A stretch of DNA of 64,000 bases from Flavobacteriaceae bacterium R38 (GCA_009901575.1 WXYP01000003.1:62001-126000), one strand, 5' to 3'. Counted from the first letter of the stretch, positions 45,588-53,676 are shown. Program-made: numbers and translations. The notes: generated by a model not told the origin, from the sequence alone.

Positions 45588-47276
45588 ATGCGTTGGACGA
45601 TAAAAGCGAAGCCTGAAAAAGAAAAAGTTGAAAAGCTTGTTAAAGAATTAGGAGTAGATACCATGACGTCCTCTCTACTGGTTCAACGTGGAATTGAAAC
45701 TTTTGATGCTGCGAAAAAATTCTTTCGCCCTACCCTGGAAGATCTTCATGATCCTTTTTTAATGAAAGATATGGATCTGGCAGTTTCCCGAATTGAAAAA
45801 GCCATTTCTAATAACGAAAATATATTGATTTATGGAGATTACGACGTAGATGGAACAACAGCAGTTTCTTTGGTCTCTTCGTATCTCAAAACGTTTTATC
45901 CCAATATTGCTACCTATATCCCAGATCGATATACAGAAGGATACGGAGTTTCTTACCAGGGAATTGATTTTGCAGATGATAATGATATTAGCCTGATCAT
46001 AGCCCTGGATTGTGGTATTAAAGCCATAGATAAAGTAGCATATGCTGCTCAAAAAGGAATCGATTTTATTATTTGCGATCATCATCGGCCGGGAGACACA
46101 TTACCTGAAGCTGTTGCTGTTTTAGATCCGAAACGAGAAGATTGCAACTACCCTTATGATGAGTTATGCGGATGTGGAGTCGGATTTAAATTAATTCAGG
46201 CATTAGCATCAAAAAGAAATCAAACCATTCAAGATTTAACACCTTATCTCGATCTGGTAGCTGTTGCAATTGGAGCAGATATTGTTCCGATAACCGGAGA
46301 GAACAGAGTATTGGCATTTTATGGTTTAAAAGTAATCAATACTAATCCGAGATTAGGGATACAAGCAATTATCAAACAACTTCAAAAGAAGGTGTTGACC
46401 ATTACCGATGTTGTGTTCATTATTGCACCTCGTATTAATGCTGCCGGGCGAATAAAACACGGGCAACATGCGGTAGATTTATTGACAGAAGATAGCCTGG
46501 ATGAAGCTATCGGTTTTGCAGGAGAAATAGAAGAATTTAACAGCGATAGGAAAGATCTTGACAAGCAAATTACAGAAGAAGCACTACAACAAATTCAGGA
46601 AAATAAAGAAGAAGCGCAGTTTACTACGGTTGTCTATAACGAAAACTGGCACAAAGGAGTTATAGGGATTGTAGCTTCAAGACTTACTGAAACCTATTAC
46701 AGACCAACACTGGTATTTACCAAATCTGGAGATAAACTGGCTGCTTCTGCCCGTTCTGTTAAAGGGTTTGATGTGTATAATGCATTGGAAGCATGTACAG
46801 ATTATATTGAACAATTTGGAGGGCATAAATATGCTGCGGGGTTAACGCTATCAGAAGCGCAGTATGAACCCTTTAAATCGAAGTTTGAAGAGGTGGTGAA
46901 AAATACTATTGATAAAAGTTTATTAACTCCGGAAATCCTGATTGATACAGAGCTGAATCTAAACCAAATCACACCAAAGTTCTATAGAATTTTAAAACAA
47001 TTCTCTCCTTTTGGCCCCGGAAATATGACCCCAGTATTTTTTAGTCAGCAATTAAAAGATACCGGTTATGGGAAAGGAGTAGGAGAAGGAGAAAAACACC
47101 TAAAAGTAAATGTTACCCAAAGTGGATCGCCTGCTATTGGAGGAATTGGATTCAATTTGGGGAGTCAAATACCACGCATTCAAAATCAAAAAACATTTAA
47201 AGCTGCATATTCTATTGATGAAAATGAATGGCAGGGAAAAGTATCTCTTCAATTAAAAATACGAGATATTAAATAG
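45588..47276 (+). CDS. recJ: Single-stranded-DNA-specific exonuclease RecJ
   Basis: The 562-residue DHH-family nuclease has YGDYDVDGTT (82-91), ALDCGIK (140), CDHHRPGD (163-170), RINAAGRIKHG near 285 and the DHHA1 part with SARSVKGFDVYNALEAC near 392 and GGHKYAAGLTL near 413. It degrades single-stranded DNA 5' to 3' in recombination and mismatch repair. The length matches other bacterial RecJ proteins. It is followed by a small unknown gene. Confidence 0.96.
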   Translation: MRWTIKAKPEKEKVEKLVKELGVDTMTSSLLVQRGIETFDAAKKFFRPTLEDLHDPFLMKDMDLAVSRIEKAISNNENILIYGDYDVDGTTAVSLVSSYLKTFYPNIATYIPDRYTEGYGVSYQGIDFADDNDISLIIALDCGIKAIDKVAYAAQKGIDFIICDHHRPGDTLPEAVAVLDPKREDCNYPYDELCGCGVGFKLIQALASKRNQTIQDLTPYLDLVAVAIGADIVPITGENRVLAFYGLKVINTNPRLGIQAIIKQLQKKVLTITDVVFIIAPRINAAGRIKHGQHAVDLLTEDSLDEAIGFAGEIEEFNSDRKDLDKQITEEALQQIQENKEEAQFTTVVYNENWHKGVIGIVASRLTETYYRPTLVFTKSGDKLAASARSVKGFDVYNALEACTDYIEQFGGHKYAAGLTLSEAQYEPFKSKFEEVVKNTIDKSLLTPEILIDTELNLNQITPKFYRILKQFSPFGPGNMTPVFFSQQLKDTGYGKGVGEGEKHLKVNVTQSGSPAIGGIGFNLGSQIPRIQNQKTFKAAYSIDENEWQGKVSLQLKIRDIK

Positions 47277-47335
47277 TTATTTTTATTTAGATTGATTAAA
47301 AATAATTGTATATTTGAATTATTATTTATACGATT

Positions 47336-47695
47336 ATGGACGATATTCATCACCTTTATCATAATGATTTCGGAATAGCATTTCAATGGAAAAAGGATGC
47401 TTTAAGAGAAGATAGTTCTAAAAAAATACAATTGATTTTTAGAGATACCGGGTTTTATTTAGAACCAGAAGAAATACTACTTTTTTCTAAGCAAATAAAA
47501 TCTGCTAAGAGAATGCATTCATGCGAAAACTGCGACAGTACACCAAGTTGCAGGAATATTTTGCTCTCTACTCCATCGAAACATATTGATTTGGCGGTGA
47601 GTAAAAATGAACTGACCATGATTGATGACTTGATCAAAGGAACATTGTTTCAGATTAACCTGAATGGGTTCCTGAATAAGATTTGTACTAAATAA
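47336..47695 (+). CDS. Small unknown protein with a cysteine cluster
   Basis: A 119-residue soluble protein, no signal peptide, not recognised. A cluster of three Cys (HSCENCDSTPSCRNILLSTP, residues 60-80) follows a 55-residue N-terminal segment and a C-terminal helical part that ends FQINLNGFLNKICTK. Such CxxC...C patterns bind zinc or form disulfides, but a single function cannot be named. A TAnnTTTG box (TATATTTG, 47309-47316) lies 20 bases upstream of the ATG, so it probably has its own promoter rather than being read with recJ. Confidence 0.7.
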   Translation: MDDIHHLYHNDFGIAFQWKKDALREDSSKKIQLIFRDTGFYLEPEEILLFSKQIKSAKRMHSCENCDSTPSCRNILLSTPSKHIDLAVSKNELTMIDDLIKGTLFQINLNGFLNKICTK

Positions 47696-47752
47696 TATAG
47701 GTTGGACATAGTATAAAACATATTTTATAGATAATCAGTTTATAAAAAATAT

Positions 47753-47844
47753 TCGTCATTGCGAATTTTACTTTTTGGAGTAAAATAAAGCAATCTTACT
47801 GTATTAAAGAGATTACTTCGTTCATTCTTCACTCGTAATGACGA
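47753..47844. repeat. Small inverted-repeat element (TCGTCATTGCGA type)
   Basis: A 92-base element in the gap between two convergent genes begins TCGTCATTGCGA and ends TCGTAATGACGA (11 of 12 bases inverted-match), with internal inverted pieces such as CAATCT and GAGATTA. The same right half recurs at 54529-54573. Elements like this recur as short dispersed repeats in Bacteroidota genomes; no transposase is present. Confidence 0.75.
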
Positions 47845-47874
47845 TTAAAATATGGTTCAGACTAGCCATTAAAA

Positions 47875-48765
47875 TTAATGAATAATACTATTGTTTAACT
47901 GGTATTCTTTGCATAGCTCTACCATTTTTTTATTAAAAGCTTTTTGATAGAAACCGGGCATTTCATAACCATTTTTGAAATAATTTAAATACCTGTTTTC
48001 TAATTCGGGATAACTCTTTCTTATAGCATTCAGCATTAATGTTTTACTATCTGCCGGACCATTTCCATACAAAGTCAAAGTAGCCGGTAAAACATAATTG
48101 ACCTTACTCGCTTTAAATGTAGAGAATAGTAGATGCAGATGTTCTGTAGTATCAGAAATAAAAGGTAATAATGGCATCATGCTCACTCCTGTTAAAAACT
48201 TTTCTTTTACAGTTTTATTCAATGCTTTAAGTCGGTTTGAAGGTAAAGTAGCTCCTGGCTCGAAAATTTTCCCGTCTTTATCATTAAGGGTAGAAAATGA
48301 AAAAGAAATAATAACTCCTCTATCTAATTTTTGTTTTAAATCCGGAGGTAAAATAGCTGTTTCATCAATTTGATGAAGTAAGTCGAAATCGCGTTCAATT
48401 AAATCGGATTTAGTAATGATATGTACAGGAAACTTATGTTTGACTATTACTTTAAGCGCTTCTCTGGTTAACTCATATTTTTTTTCAATCTGTAAATAAG
48501 GATCGGTTGCAGAAGAAATCACGATAATACCATATTGATTTTTCTTTGCTCTGTTAAAGAGTTGCCTGTCCAGTATTTCGATAGCATTTGTTTTAACCGA
48601 TAAGCTTTTCTCAAGATTGGCTCCGTATTTGCTTCCTCTGATATAACAATAAAGACAGTTAAAAGAACAACTACTATACAGATTAAGCGTGTAATCGTCC
48701 AGAAACCAGGAATCTCTTTTCTTTGTTTTGTTTAATACCGATTTAACTTCTATTTCTCTTGGCAT
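47875..48765 (-). CDS. Radical SAM protein, SPL (SplB)-like family
   Basis: The 296-residue protein has the iron-sulfur cluster motif CxxxCxxC at C33-C37-C40 (SSCSFNCLYCYIRG), SSATDPYLQIEKKYELTR near 90-108, and TGVSMMPLLPFISDTTEHL near 196. This is the SPL family-like group (Rv2578c/SplB relatives). Spore photoproduct lyase proper repairs a thymine dimer, but non-sporulating homologues have no proven substrate. It overlaps the AlkD-like gene by 23 bases, so a DNA repair role is plausible. Confidence 0.83.
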   Translation of the reverse strand: MPREIEVKSVLNKTKKRDSWFLDDYTLNLYSSCSFNCLYCYIRGSKYGANLEKSLSVKTNAIEILDRQLFNRAKKNQYGIIVISSATDPYLQIEKKYELTREALKVIVKHKFPVHIITKSDLIERDFDLLHQIDETAILPPDLKQKLDRGVIISFSFSTLNDKDGKIFEPGATLPSNRLKALNKTVKEKFLTGVSMMPLLPFISDTTEHLHLLFSTFKASKVNYVLPATLTLYGNGPADSKTLMLNAIRKSYPELENRYLNYFKNGYEMPGFYQKAFNKKMVELCKEYQLNNSIIH

Positions 48766-49471
48766 AATGATGTCTGTTTAAGCCAATAGCTATTTTAGCC
48801 CTAAACCAGTTAGCTGCTTCATCGGTATTGTAAATTTCGTCTTTAAACTGATCAATAATATCAGGATGAAACTTTGCAGTTGTCTTTACTGCCCACCCGA
48901 TACCTTGCTTAATTTCTTTGTCTTTAGCATCTGCTTTAGATAAGAGAATTTTAAAAACTGTAGCTACATGATCACGATGAAGCCCTTTTTTAATGGCATA
49001 ATGAATACCAGCACCTAGTGATCTGACTACCCAGTTAACAGGGTGATGAGAAAGCCTTTTTATTTCCGGAATAGTTTTTTCTGGCTGATGAAGTAAAGAA
49101 AATCCAAAAACCCGTTCTCCAATAATATCACAGATATACCAAACATCAGCGTCTGCTACATATTCTGTTGTTTTATGTAATGATTGTTTAAAATCGTCAG
49201 CTAATCTCTTTTGCAGCATTATTCCTAAGATAACGTTTCCTCCTTCTGTTCTAAGAGATTGTATTTGGTCACAAAGTTGAATGTGTTCAATTTTAGGGAG
49301 GTATTCATAAAAGGCACCTGCGCAAAATTCTAATAACGGGAACTTAACTTTATTGCTTAAAAGCGTATCGTTTAATTCGGAAACACAACTATTTAGCCCA
49401 TCAGAATGATATGCAGTAAGGCATTTTTCCAGGTGAATTTTAACTTCTGATTTTCTTGTAATTGTTTTCAT
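48743..49471 (-). CDS. DNA alkylation repair-like (AlkD) HEAT protein
   Basis: A 242-residue all-helical protein with HEAT-like repeats and the family pattern ADVWYICDIIGERVFGF (about 108), SHHPVNWVVRSLGAGIHYAI near 142, KEIKQGIGWAVKTTAKFHPD near 192. It is close to the DNA alkylation repair (AlkD-type) family, which flips no base but excises alkylated purines. The next gene on the strand is the SPL-like radical SAM protein, overlapping by 23 bases; the two probably form a repair pair. Confidence 0.8.
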   Translation of the reverse strand: MKTITRKSEVKIHLEKCLTAYHSDGLNSCVSELNDTLLSNKVKFPLLEFCAGAFYEYLPKIEHIQLCDQIQSLRTEGGNVILGIMLQKRLADDFKQSLHKTTEYVADADVWYICDIIGERVFGFSLLHQPEKTIPEIKRLSHHPVNWVVRSLGAGIHYAIKKGLHRDHVATVFKILLSKADAKDKEIKQGIGWAVKTTAKFHPDIIDQFKDEIYNTDEAANWFRAKIAIGLNRHHYAKRNRS

Positions 49472-49513
49472 GGAATTTTAAAATTACAATCATCACCAGA
49501 AGATACTAATAAC

Positions 49514-50449
49514 TTACTTTTCTAAAAAATTTAGAATAAGCTTATTGATTTCTTTTGGCTTCTCTTCTTGTATAAAATGCTTTGCATCCAAAATATGAAC
49601 GTTTTCCGGTTTAATATTAAGATCTTTCATAACCAATGCTGCTTCATCTTTCCAGACCAACATCTCATCGTGTTCTCCCCAGATAACCATAGTAGGAATA
49701 TTGATACTTTGAATTGTACTGCTAAAATCTGGCAATTCATTACAGGATTGAGAAAAGAAATAATACATAGCTCTTGTTTTGCCTTCCCGTAAAGGTTTTT
49801 TGTAGCCTTCAATATCTATTTCAGAGAGGTTATTTTCTTTGAGTCCAAGTTTAAAAAGTTGTTTTAAAAGGGTATTGGTAGTAATACCGTTTCGATACAT
49901 CCACATGGTAAATCGGGTAAACATTCCTCTCTCCATTCTAATTGGAGGATGAAAACCTTCCTCATAAATTATGGTATTGAGAACAACGAGATTTTTTACC
50001 CTGTTAGGAGCTATTTTAAAAAGTTCCCAGGTCCATAATCCGCCTGCATCGTGAAAAACATGTGTCCAGTTTTTAATTTTAAGATGATCCATTAATGCTA
50101 ATAACCGTTTTGCATGCTCTTCTTCTTTATAGATTTCGTAGCCCTTTGGATTTCCACTGGAACCAAATCCTAACATATCAGGAGCAATCACCCGGTATCC
50201 GTTATCTACCAGTTCATTAATCATTTTCCTGTATAACCAAGAAGAAGATGGAACTCCGTGTAGTAATAAAATAACATTATCACTATTTCCTTTATCCATA
50301 TAATTGATGCGTCCCGTAGCAGATTCGAATGATTTTTGTTCGGTTCTAAATTTTTGATAAGTCATCTCAGTCTCAGATTTTATAAATTTTCGGGAAGAAC
50401 AAGCCGAAAAAGTTAGCAATACTAAAGCAGAATAAACAAATATCTTCAT
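49514..50449 (-). CDS. Alpha/beta-hydrolase lipoprotein, dehalogenase/epoxide-hydrolase type
   Basis: The 311-residue protein is a predicted lipoprotein (LLTFSACSS, lipid Cys 17). The nucleophile elbow reads HDAGGLWTW, putting Asp (D134), not Ser, in the nucleophile place, as in haloalkane dehalogenases and epoxide hydrolases. The oxyanion segment HGVPSSSWLYR (64-74) and the later acid and His (GEHDEM near 272, AKHFIQEEKP near 297) complete the site. The family is well supported but dehalogenase versus epoxide hydrolase is not decided. It precedes the AlkD-like gene on the same strand, 42 bases apart. Confidence 0.83.
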   Translation of the reverse strand: MKIFVYSALVLLTFSACSSRKFIKSETEMTYQKFRTEQKSFESATGRINYMDKGNSDNVILLLHGVPSSSWLYRKMINELVDNGYRVIAPDMLGFGSSGNPKGYEIYKEEEHAKRLLALMDHLKIKNWTHVFHDAGGLWTWELFKIAPNRVKNLVVLNTIIYEEGFHPPIRMERGMFTRFTMWMYRNGITTNTLLKQLFKLGLKENNLSEIDIEGYKKPLREGKTRAMYYFFSQSCNELPDFSSTIQSINIPTMVIWGEHDEMLVWKDEAALVMKDLNIKPENVHILDAKHFIQEEKPKEINKLILNFLEK

Positions 50450-50529
50450 TAAGCATAGTTTAGGTTTAGCTGAAGTTCTTGTGGAGAACTTTGGCTTAAA
50501 GATATCAAAAAAATTAAAGACTAAATGAA

Positions 50530-51414
50530 TTACTGAACTTCGCCTAATAGTCTTAAAATCTGTTCTTTAACCAGGTTTTTTCGCGACCAGGGGAGAAAGT
50601 GATTTTCATCTTCAAGCTCAATGATCTCTAAATATTGATCATTAAAATTTTCTTTGGAAAAAGATATATTTTCGAAAGGCACTACAACATCTTTTGTTCC
50701 GTGTACATGAATAATAGGAACCTTTACGTTTTTCCAGACATTTTTGATTTTTTCCAGCTCTTTCACATGTGTGAATTTTTCGTCTCCTGCAACACCTAAT
50801 GCTCCGGGAACCATCCATTTGGTAAGCTTCCATTTAGAAACATAGGCAAACCAAAATACTTTTTCATTTTCAGGGTCTATAGCTGGCGCCAGCATCAAAA
50901 CACCTTTAACTTTATCAGATTTTAAACTGGAATACGCTGCAATAGGCCCACCGTATGAGTGTCCGACCACCACTACATAATTTTGATCTATGGTATCTAT
51001 TATTTCTTTAGTAATACGAGTTTGTTCTTCTATAGAAGTAACCGATTTTCCAAAATGAGAATAACCGTAACCCGGTCTGTCGATAGAATAAAGAACGGCT
51101 TTTGAAAGTAAAGTAGAATCTCTTAAATATTCATAATAACCATCTGCAGCACCCGGTGCTCCATGGATAAAAAACACAGCAGTATCAGATTTTTTATTGG
51201 CCGTACTGACTATCCGTACTTTATAATCTGTATTTGAAGGCTCAAAATATTGAATATTATTACTGACTTGGTATTTATTAAATAACTCAATTGATTTTTT
51301 ATCAGATGTTCTGAATCTAAAGCATGATTGGTGTACAATGATAAGGGCTAACAGGATTATGAATCGGATACCGATAAAGATCTTTTTTGTTATTGTACGT
51401 TTTTTACGTTGCAT
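50530..51414 (-). CDS. Membrane-anchored alpha/beta hydrolase (serine type)
   Basis: A 294-residue protein with an N-terminal basic stretch and one hydrophobic helix (IGIRFIILLALIIVHQSC), then an alpha/beta-hydrolase domain with HGAPGAADGYYEYL (84-97), the nucleophile elbow VVGHSYGGP (S153), and acid/His near 250 (HGTKDVV) and 281 (ENHFLPW). Substrate unknown. The start overlaps the end of the preceding LpxH-like gene by 11 bases, so the two are likely translated together. Catalytically it differs from the neighbour at 49514, which has an Asp nucleophile. Confidence 0.83.
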   Translation of the reverse strand: MQRKKRTITKKIFIGIRFIILLALIIVHQSCFRFRTSDKKSIELFNKYQVSNNIQYFEPSNTDYKVRIVSTANKKSDTAVFFIHGAPGAADGYYEYLRDSTLLSKAVLYSIDRPGYGYSHFGKSVTSIEEQTRITKEIIDTIDQNYVVVVGHSYGGPIAAYSSLKSDKVKGVLMLAPAIDPENEKVFWFAYVSKWKLTKWMVPGALGVAGDEKFTHVKELEKIKNVWKNVKVPIIHVHGTKDVVVPFENISFSKENFNDQYLEIIELEDENHFLPWSRKNLVKEQILRLLGEVQ

Positions 51415-52162
51415 ATTTCTCTAAAGAAAGCTTTTTACCATCAAAAACACCATAGGTAAAATAACCAATCCAATCTCCCAGGTTTGTGTACGTAGAATTT
51501 TCTCCGACTTTAATTTCCATTGGAAGGTGACGGTGTCCAAAAACAAAATAGTCGTAATGTTTGTCCAATAACTTACGTTTGCTGTATTGAACTAACCACT
51601 CGTTTTCTTCTCCTAGAAATGTTACATCATCATCTCCGGAGATTAATTTGTTTTTTACTGATAAATATTGAGCCAGTCTTACACCCAGATCTGGGTGCAG
51701 CCAACGGAATAACCATTTAGCAAACGGATTGGTAAACACTTTTTTCATGCGTTTATATCCTTTATCTCCAGGACCTAATCCGTCTCCATGCCCAATAAAG
51801 AAAGAAGTGTCATTAAATGTAAATTCCTGTGGTTTGTGATAAACAGGAATATTTAATTCTTCTTCAAAATAACCGTTCATCCAAAGATCGTGATTTCCAA
51901 CAAAATAGTAAACCGGAATTCCCGAATCTGTAATTTCTGCAAGTTTCCCTAAAGTCCTGGTAAAACCACGGGGAACCACAGTTTTATATTCAAACCAAAA
52001 GTCAAAAAGATCTCCGAGCAGAAAGATAGCAGCAGCATCTTTTTTTACTTCATCCAGCCATTGTACAAACTTCTGCTCACGAGGAAAGCTTTTTTCTCGG
52101 GTAGGCGCTCCTAAGTGATTATCGGAAGCAAAATAGACTTTTTTTCCTTCGGGAATATTCAT
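51404..52162 (-). CDS. lpxH: UDP-2,3-diacylglucosamine diphosphatase-type phosphoesterase
   Basis: The 252-residue calcineurin-like metallophosphoesterase has all site motifs: DNH with D14/H16 (YFASDNHLG), GDLFDFW (D51), GNHD (N90, H91), GHGDGLGPGDKGYKR with H125, and GHRH (H210, H212). Length and the GDGLGPGDKGYK insertion match the LpxH group of Bacteroidota, which hydrolyses UDP-2,3-diacylglucosamine in lipid A synthesis. Exact substrate is inferred from the family. It overlaps the following hydrolase gene by 11 bases. Confidence 0.86.
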   Translation of the reverse strand: MNIPEGKKVYFASDNHLGAPTREKSFPREQKFVQWLDEVKKDAAAIFLLGDLFDFWFEYKTVVPRGFTRTLGKLAEITDSGIPVYYFVGNHDLWMNGYFEEELNIPVYHKPQEFTFNDTSFFIGHGDGLGPGDKGYKRMKKVFTNPFAKWLFRWLHPDLGVRLAQYLSVKNKLISGDDDVTFLGEENEWLVQYSKRKLLDKHYDYFVFGHRHLPMEIKVGENSTYTNLGDWIGYFTYGVFDGKKLSLEKYAT

Positions 52163-52228
52163 TTTAACGATTTATAAGGATAAAGGTAATGAAATGATTA
52201 AATAAACTAGGACGTATTTTTCTTTACG

Positions 52229-52260
52229 TCTGGTCAAAAATTTTATATCTGGTCAAAAAT
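52229..52260. repeat. Direct repeat pair upstream of the lanthipeptide gene
   Basis: TCTGGTCAAAAAT occurs at 52229-52241 and 52248-52260, identical, with a period of 19 bases (about two helical turns). A binding site for a regulator acting as a dimer on one face of the DNA is possible. It is the first of three repeat pairs in this gap. Confidence 0.55.
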
Positions 52261-52283
52261 ATAGATACTTTTTACTTAAAATT

Positions 52284-52319
52284 ATTTGGTATCCAAATTT
52301 ATTAATCTGGATACCAAAT
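52284..52319. promoter_or_regulatory. Perfect inverted repeat upstream of the lanthipeptide gene
   Basis: The arms ATTTGGTATCCA (52284-52295) and TGGATACCAAAT (52308-52319) are perfect inverted copies with 12 bases between. There is no T run, so it is more likely an operator or mRNA structure than a terminator for the gene on the other side. Confidence 0.6.
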
Positions 52320-52360
52320 TGATAAATATGGACATTAGTGAGTTGATATACAGTAGCTAA

Positions 52361-52388
52361 AAAAATACTTTTAACAAAAATACTTTTA
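52361..52388. repeat. Direct repeat pair next to the lanthipeptide start region
   Basis: AAAAATACTTTTA at 52361-52373 and 52376-52388, identical, period 15. TACTTTTA is close to the -7 consensus TAnnTTTG, so these may be tandem promoter-like or repeated regulatory sites. Confidence 0.5.
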
Positions 52389-52438
52389 TGTGCACTGTAA
52401 AGTATCGAAACAAAAATCTTTAATAAAAACTTATTATT

Positions 52439-52633
52439 ATGAAGAAACAAAAAAAAATTAATCTTTCTTTAAACAAAAAAGTAATTTCTAACCTTGAAAT
52501 AAGTAAAGTTGAAGGAGGAGGAGAGCAAACAATTTTTGTTGACGGCTGTGGACTAGCAACAAATGTAATTTGTGGAACAATGGGAGGATGTACGAGCTAT
52601 GAAATTTTTCCAAAAAAATGCCATTTTGCATAA
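52439..52633 (+). CDS. Class I lanthipeptide-type precursor (orphan)
   Basis: A 64-residue peptide whose leader (MKKQKKINLSLNKKVISNLE, residues 1-20, continuing to the Gly-Gly at 26-28) matches the Bacteroidota class I lanthipeptide leader pattern: lysine start, LxLNKxxIxxL and a GG cleavage site. The core (29-64) contains Cys 37, 45, 51 and 61 and Thr/Ser at 31, 41, 47, 52 and 53, suitable for several lanthionine rings. No dehydratase, cyclase, protease or transporter gene is near, so modification would need to act in trans, or the cluster is lost. A terminator follows 24 bases after the stop. Confidence 0.78.
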   Translation: MKKQKKINLSLNKKVISNLEISKVEGGGEQTIFVDGCGLATNVICGTMGGCTSYEIFPKKCHFA

Positions 52634-52656
52634 GAAAAATAGCTTATTCAAGAATG

Positions 52657-52684
52657 AAAGCTGCCATTTATGGCAGCTTTTTTA
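52657..52684 (+). terminator. Terminator after the lanthipeptide gene
   Basis: AAAGCTGCCA pairs with its complement (52671-52680) around loop TTTA, followed by T6. It ends the transcript of the lanthipeptide gene. Confidence 0.88.
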
Positions 52685-52784
52685 TAAACTTTAAACAGCA
52701 AAAATTAAATGTAATTTTTACCTCTGTCTAATCTTTGATTTTCTGGTGAATGAAATGAGATCATAGATCTATGTATACATAATA

Positions 52785-52808
52785 GATTCCTGCTTTCGCA
52801 GGAATGAC
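52785..52808. repeat. Single copy of the dispersed palindromic repeat
   Basis: One half-element of the 44616 family (GATTCCTGC...GGAATGACA) in the 328-base gap between the lanthipeptide and queD genes. No inverted partner lies close by. Confidence 0.7.
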
Positions 52809-52854
52809 ACAAAAAAAGAAAATTCCCGTTTTTAAGGAAACGTTTTGTATTAAA

Positions 52855-52962
52855 GGAAAAGGCTATAGTAATCGCACAAGGGATGGAAATGGCATCCTTT
52901 TTAATTTTAAAAAGATAGAATGGACAGCCCGACCCAGGATTACTTAAGACTGGGTTGTGCCC
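52855..52962 (+). ncRNA. Candidate structured small RNA upstream of the queD 3' end
   Basis: No open frame is supported here. Two hairpins can be read: AAGGGATG (52878) against CATCCTTT with loop GAAATGG, and ACCCAG (52932) against CTGGGT (52950). The stretch GGCATCC and the block ACAGCCCGACCC recall a conserved flavobacterial intergenic sequence that I associate with the Flavo-1-type or 6S-like small RNAs; this memory could be wrong and the match was not tested. The element ends at the queD stop on the other strand. Confidence 0.4.
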
Positions 52963-53411
52963 TAATTATCTGAAGCATACCACTCTGCATAAGAGGTTTC
53001 GGTTTCCTGAAGTTTTAAAGAATGCAGTTGTATGTTTTCCGGTAAGCGTGGTTTTATTTTTTTAGCAAAATCGATAACCATATTTTCTGAAGTAGGCTGA
53101 TAATCTGCAAGGATAACATTATGACCTCTTTTTTGTAATTCTTGTGCCAATTCCAGATGAGGTGTATTTTTATTAAACACTGTGGCGTGATCAAACTTGT
53201 CGACAATCTCTTCTTTGACAATTTTTTTAAGATCACCAAAGTCAATAACCATTCCGTGTTTTACATGAGTATTGTCGGTAATAGGAGTACCAATAACGGT
53301 AACAGAAAGTTTATAGCTATGTCCGTGAACATTTCTGCATTTTCCGTCGTAGCCGTATAATGCATGGCCGGTTTCAAAATTAAATTGTTTGGTAATACGA
53401 ATGGTACCCAT
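52962..53411 (-). CDS. queD: 6-carboxytetrahydropterin synthase
   Basis: The 149-residue T-fold protein has the zinc ligands H16 (FETGHALYG), H29 and H31 (RNVHGHSY), catalytic C25 (KCRN) and the acid/His part DHATVFN near 75. QueD makes 6-carboxytetrahydropterin from dihydroneopterin triphosphate for queuosine and archaeosine synthesis; the paralogous PTPS group looks alike, but Cys25 favours QueD. Other que genes are not in the window. Confidence 0.93.
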   Translation of the reverse strand: MGTIRITKQFNFETGHALYGYDGKCRNVHGHSYKLSVTVIGTPITDNTHVKHGMVIDFGDLKKIVKEEIVDKFDHATVFNKNTPHLELAQELQKRGHNVILADYQPTSENMVIDFAKKIKPRLPENIQLHSLKLQETETSYAEWYASDN

Positions 53412-53481
53412 AAGTGCTTGTTTATGGATACAAATATAATGTATTTAGAAAGTTTCTATTGAGGGAATAGACAGACTTAAA

Positions 53482-53598
53482 TTAATTTCTGCGGTATTTT
53501 TTAATATCTCTAAACCTTCTGATTAATAGTATAGCTAATGCAACAAGAAGCCCTACAGGGAAGATAAGGTCACTGTTTAGAAAATCAAAGATATTCAT
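53482..53598 (-). CDS. 38-residue small membrane protein
   Basis: Too short for ordinary gene finders. MNIFDFLNSDLIFPVGLLVA then a hydrophobic helix (VGLLVALAILLI) and a basic end (RRFRDIKKYRRN). One helix with positive tail suggests a small inner-membrane protein (N-out). It has no close partner, lies alone 70 bases upstream of queD on the same strand, and has only a weak ribosome-binding site. A chance open frame is possible in this AT-rich DNA, but composition is protein-like. Confidence 0.45.
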   Translation of the reverse strand: MNIFDFLNSDLIFPVGLLVALAILLIRRFRDIKKYRRN

Positions 53599-53676
53599 TG
53601 TTTTTTCAGATTTGGTTAAAATGCAATTATATAAGTCGTAATAAATTACTTATCCTAACATGTTAAAACGGACTTA

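Noticed and set aside
52439-52633. Complete lanthipeptide gene cluster
   Set aside because: No modification, protease or transport gene was found on either side; the MATE gene 6 kb away is not a typical lanthipeptide exporter.
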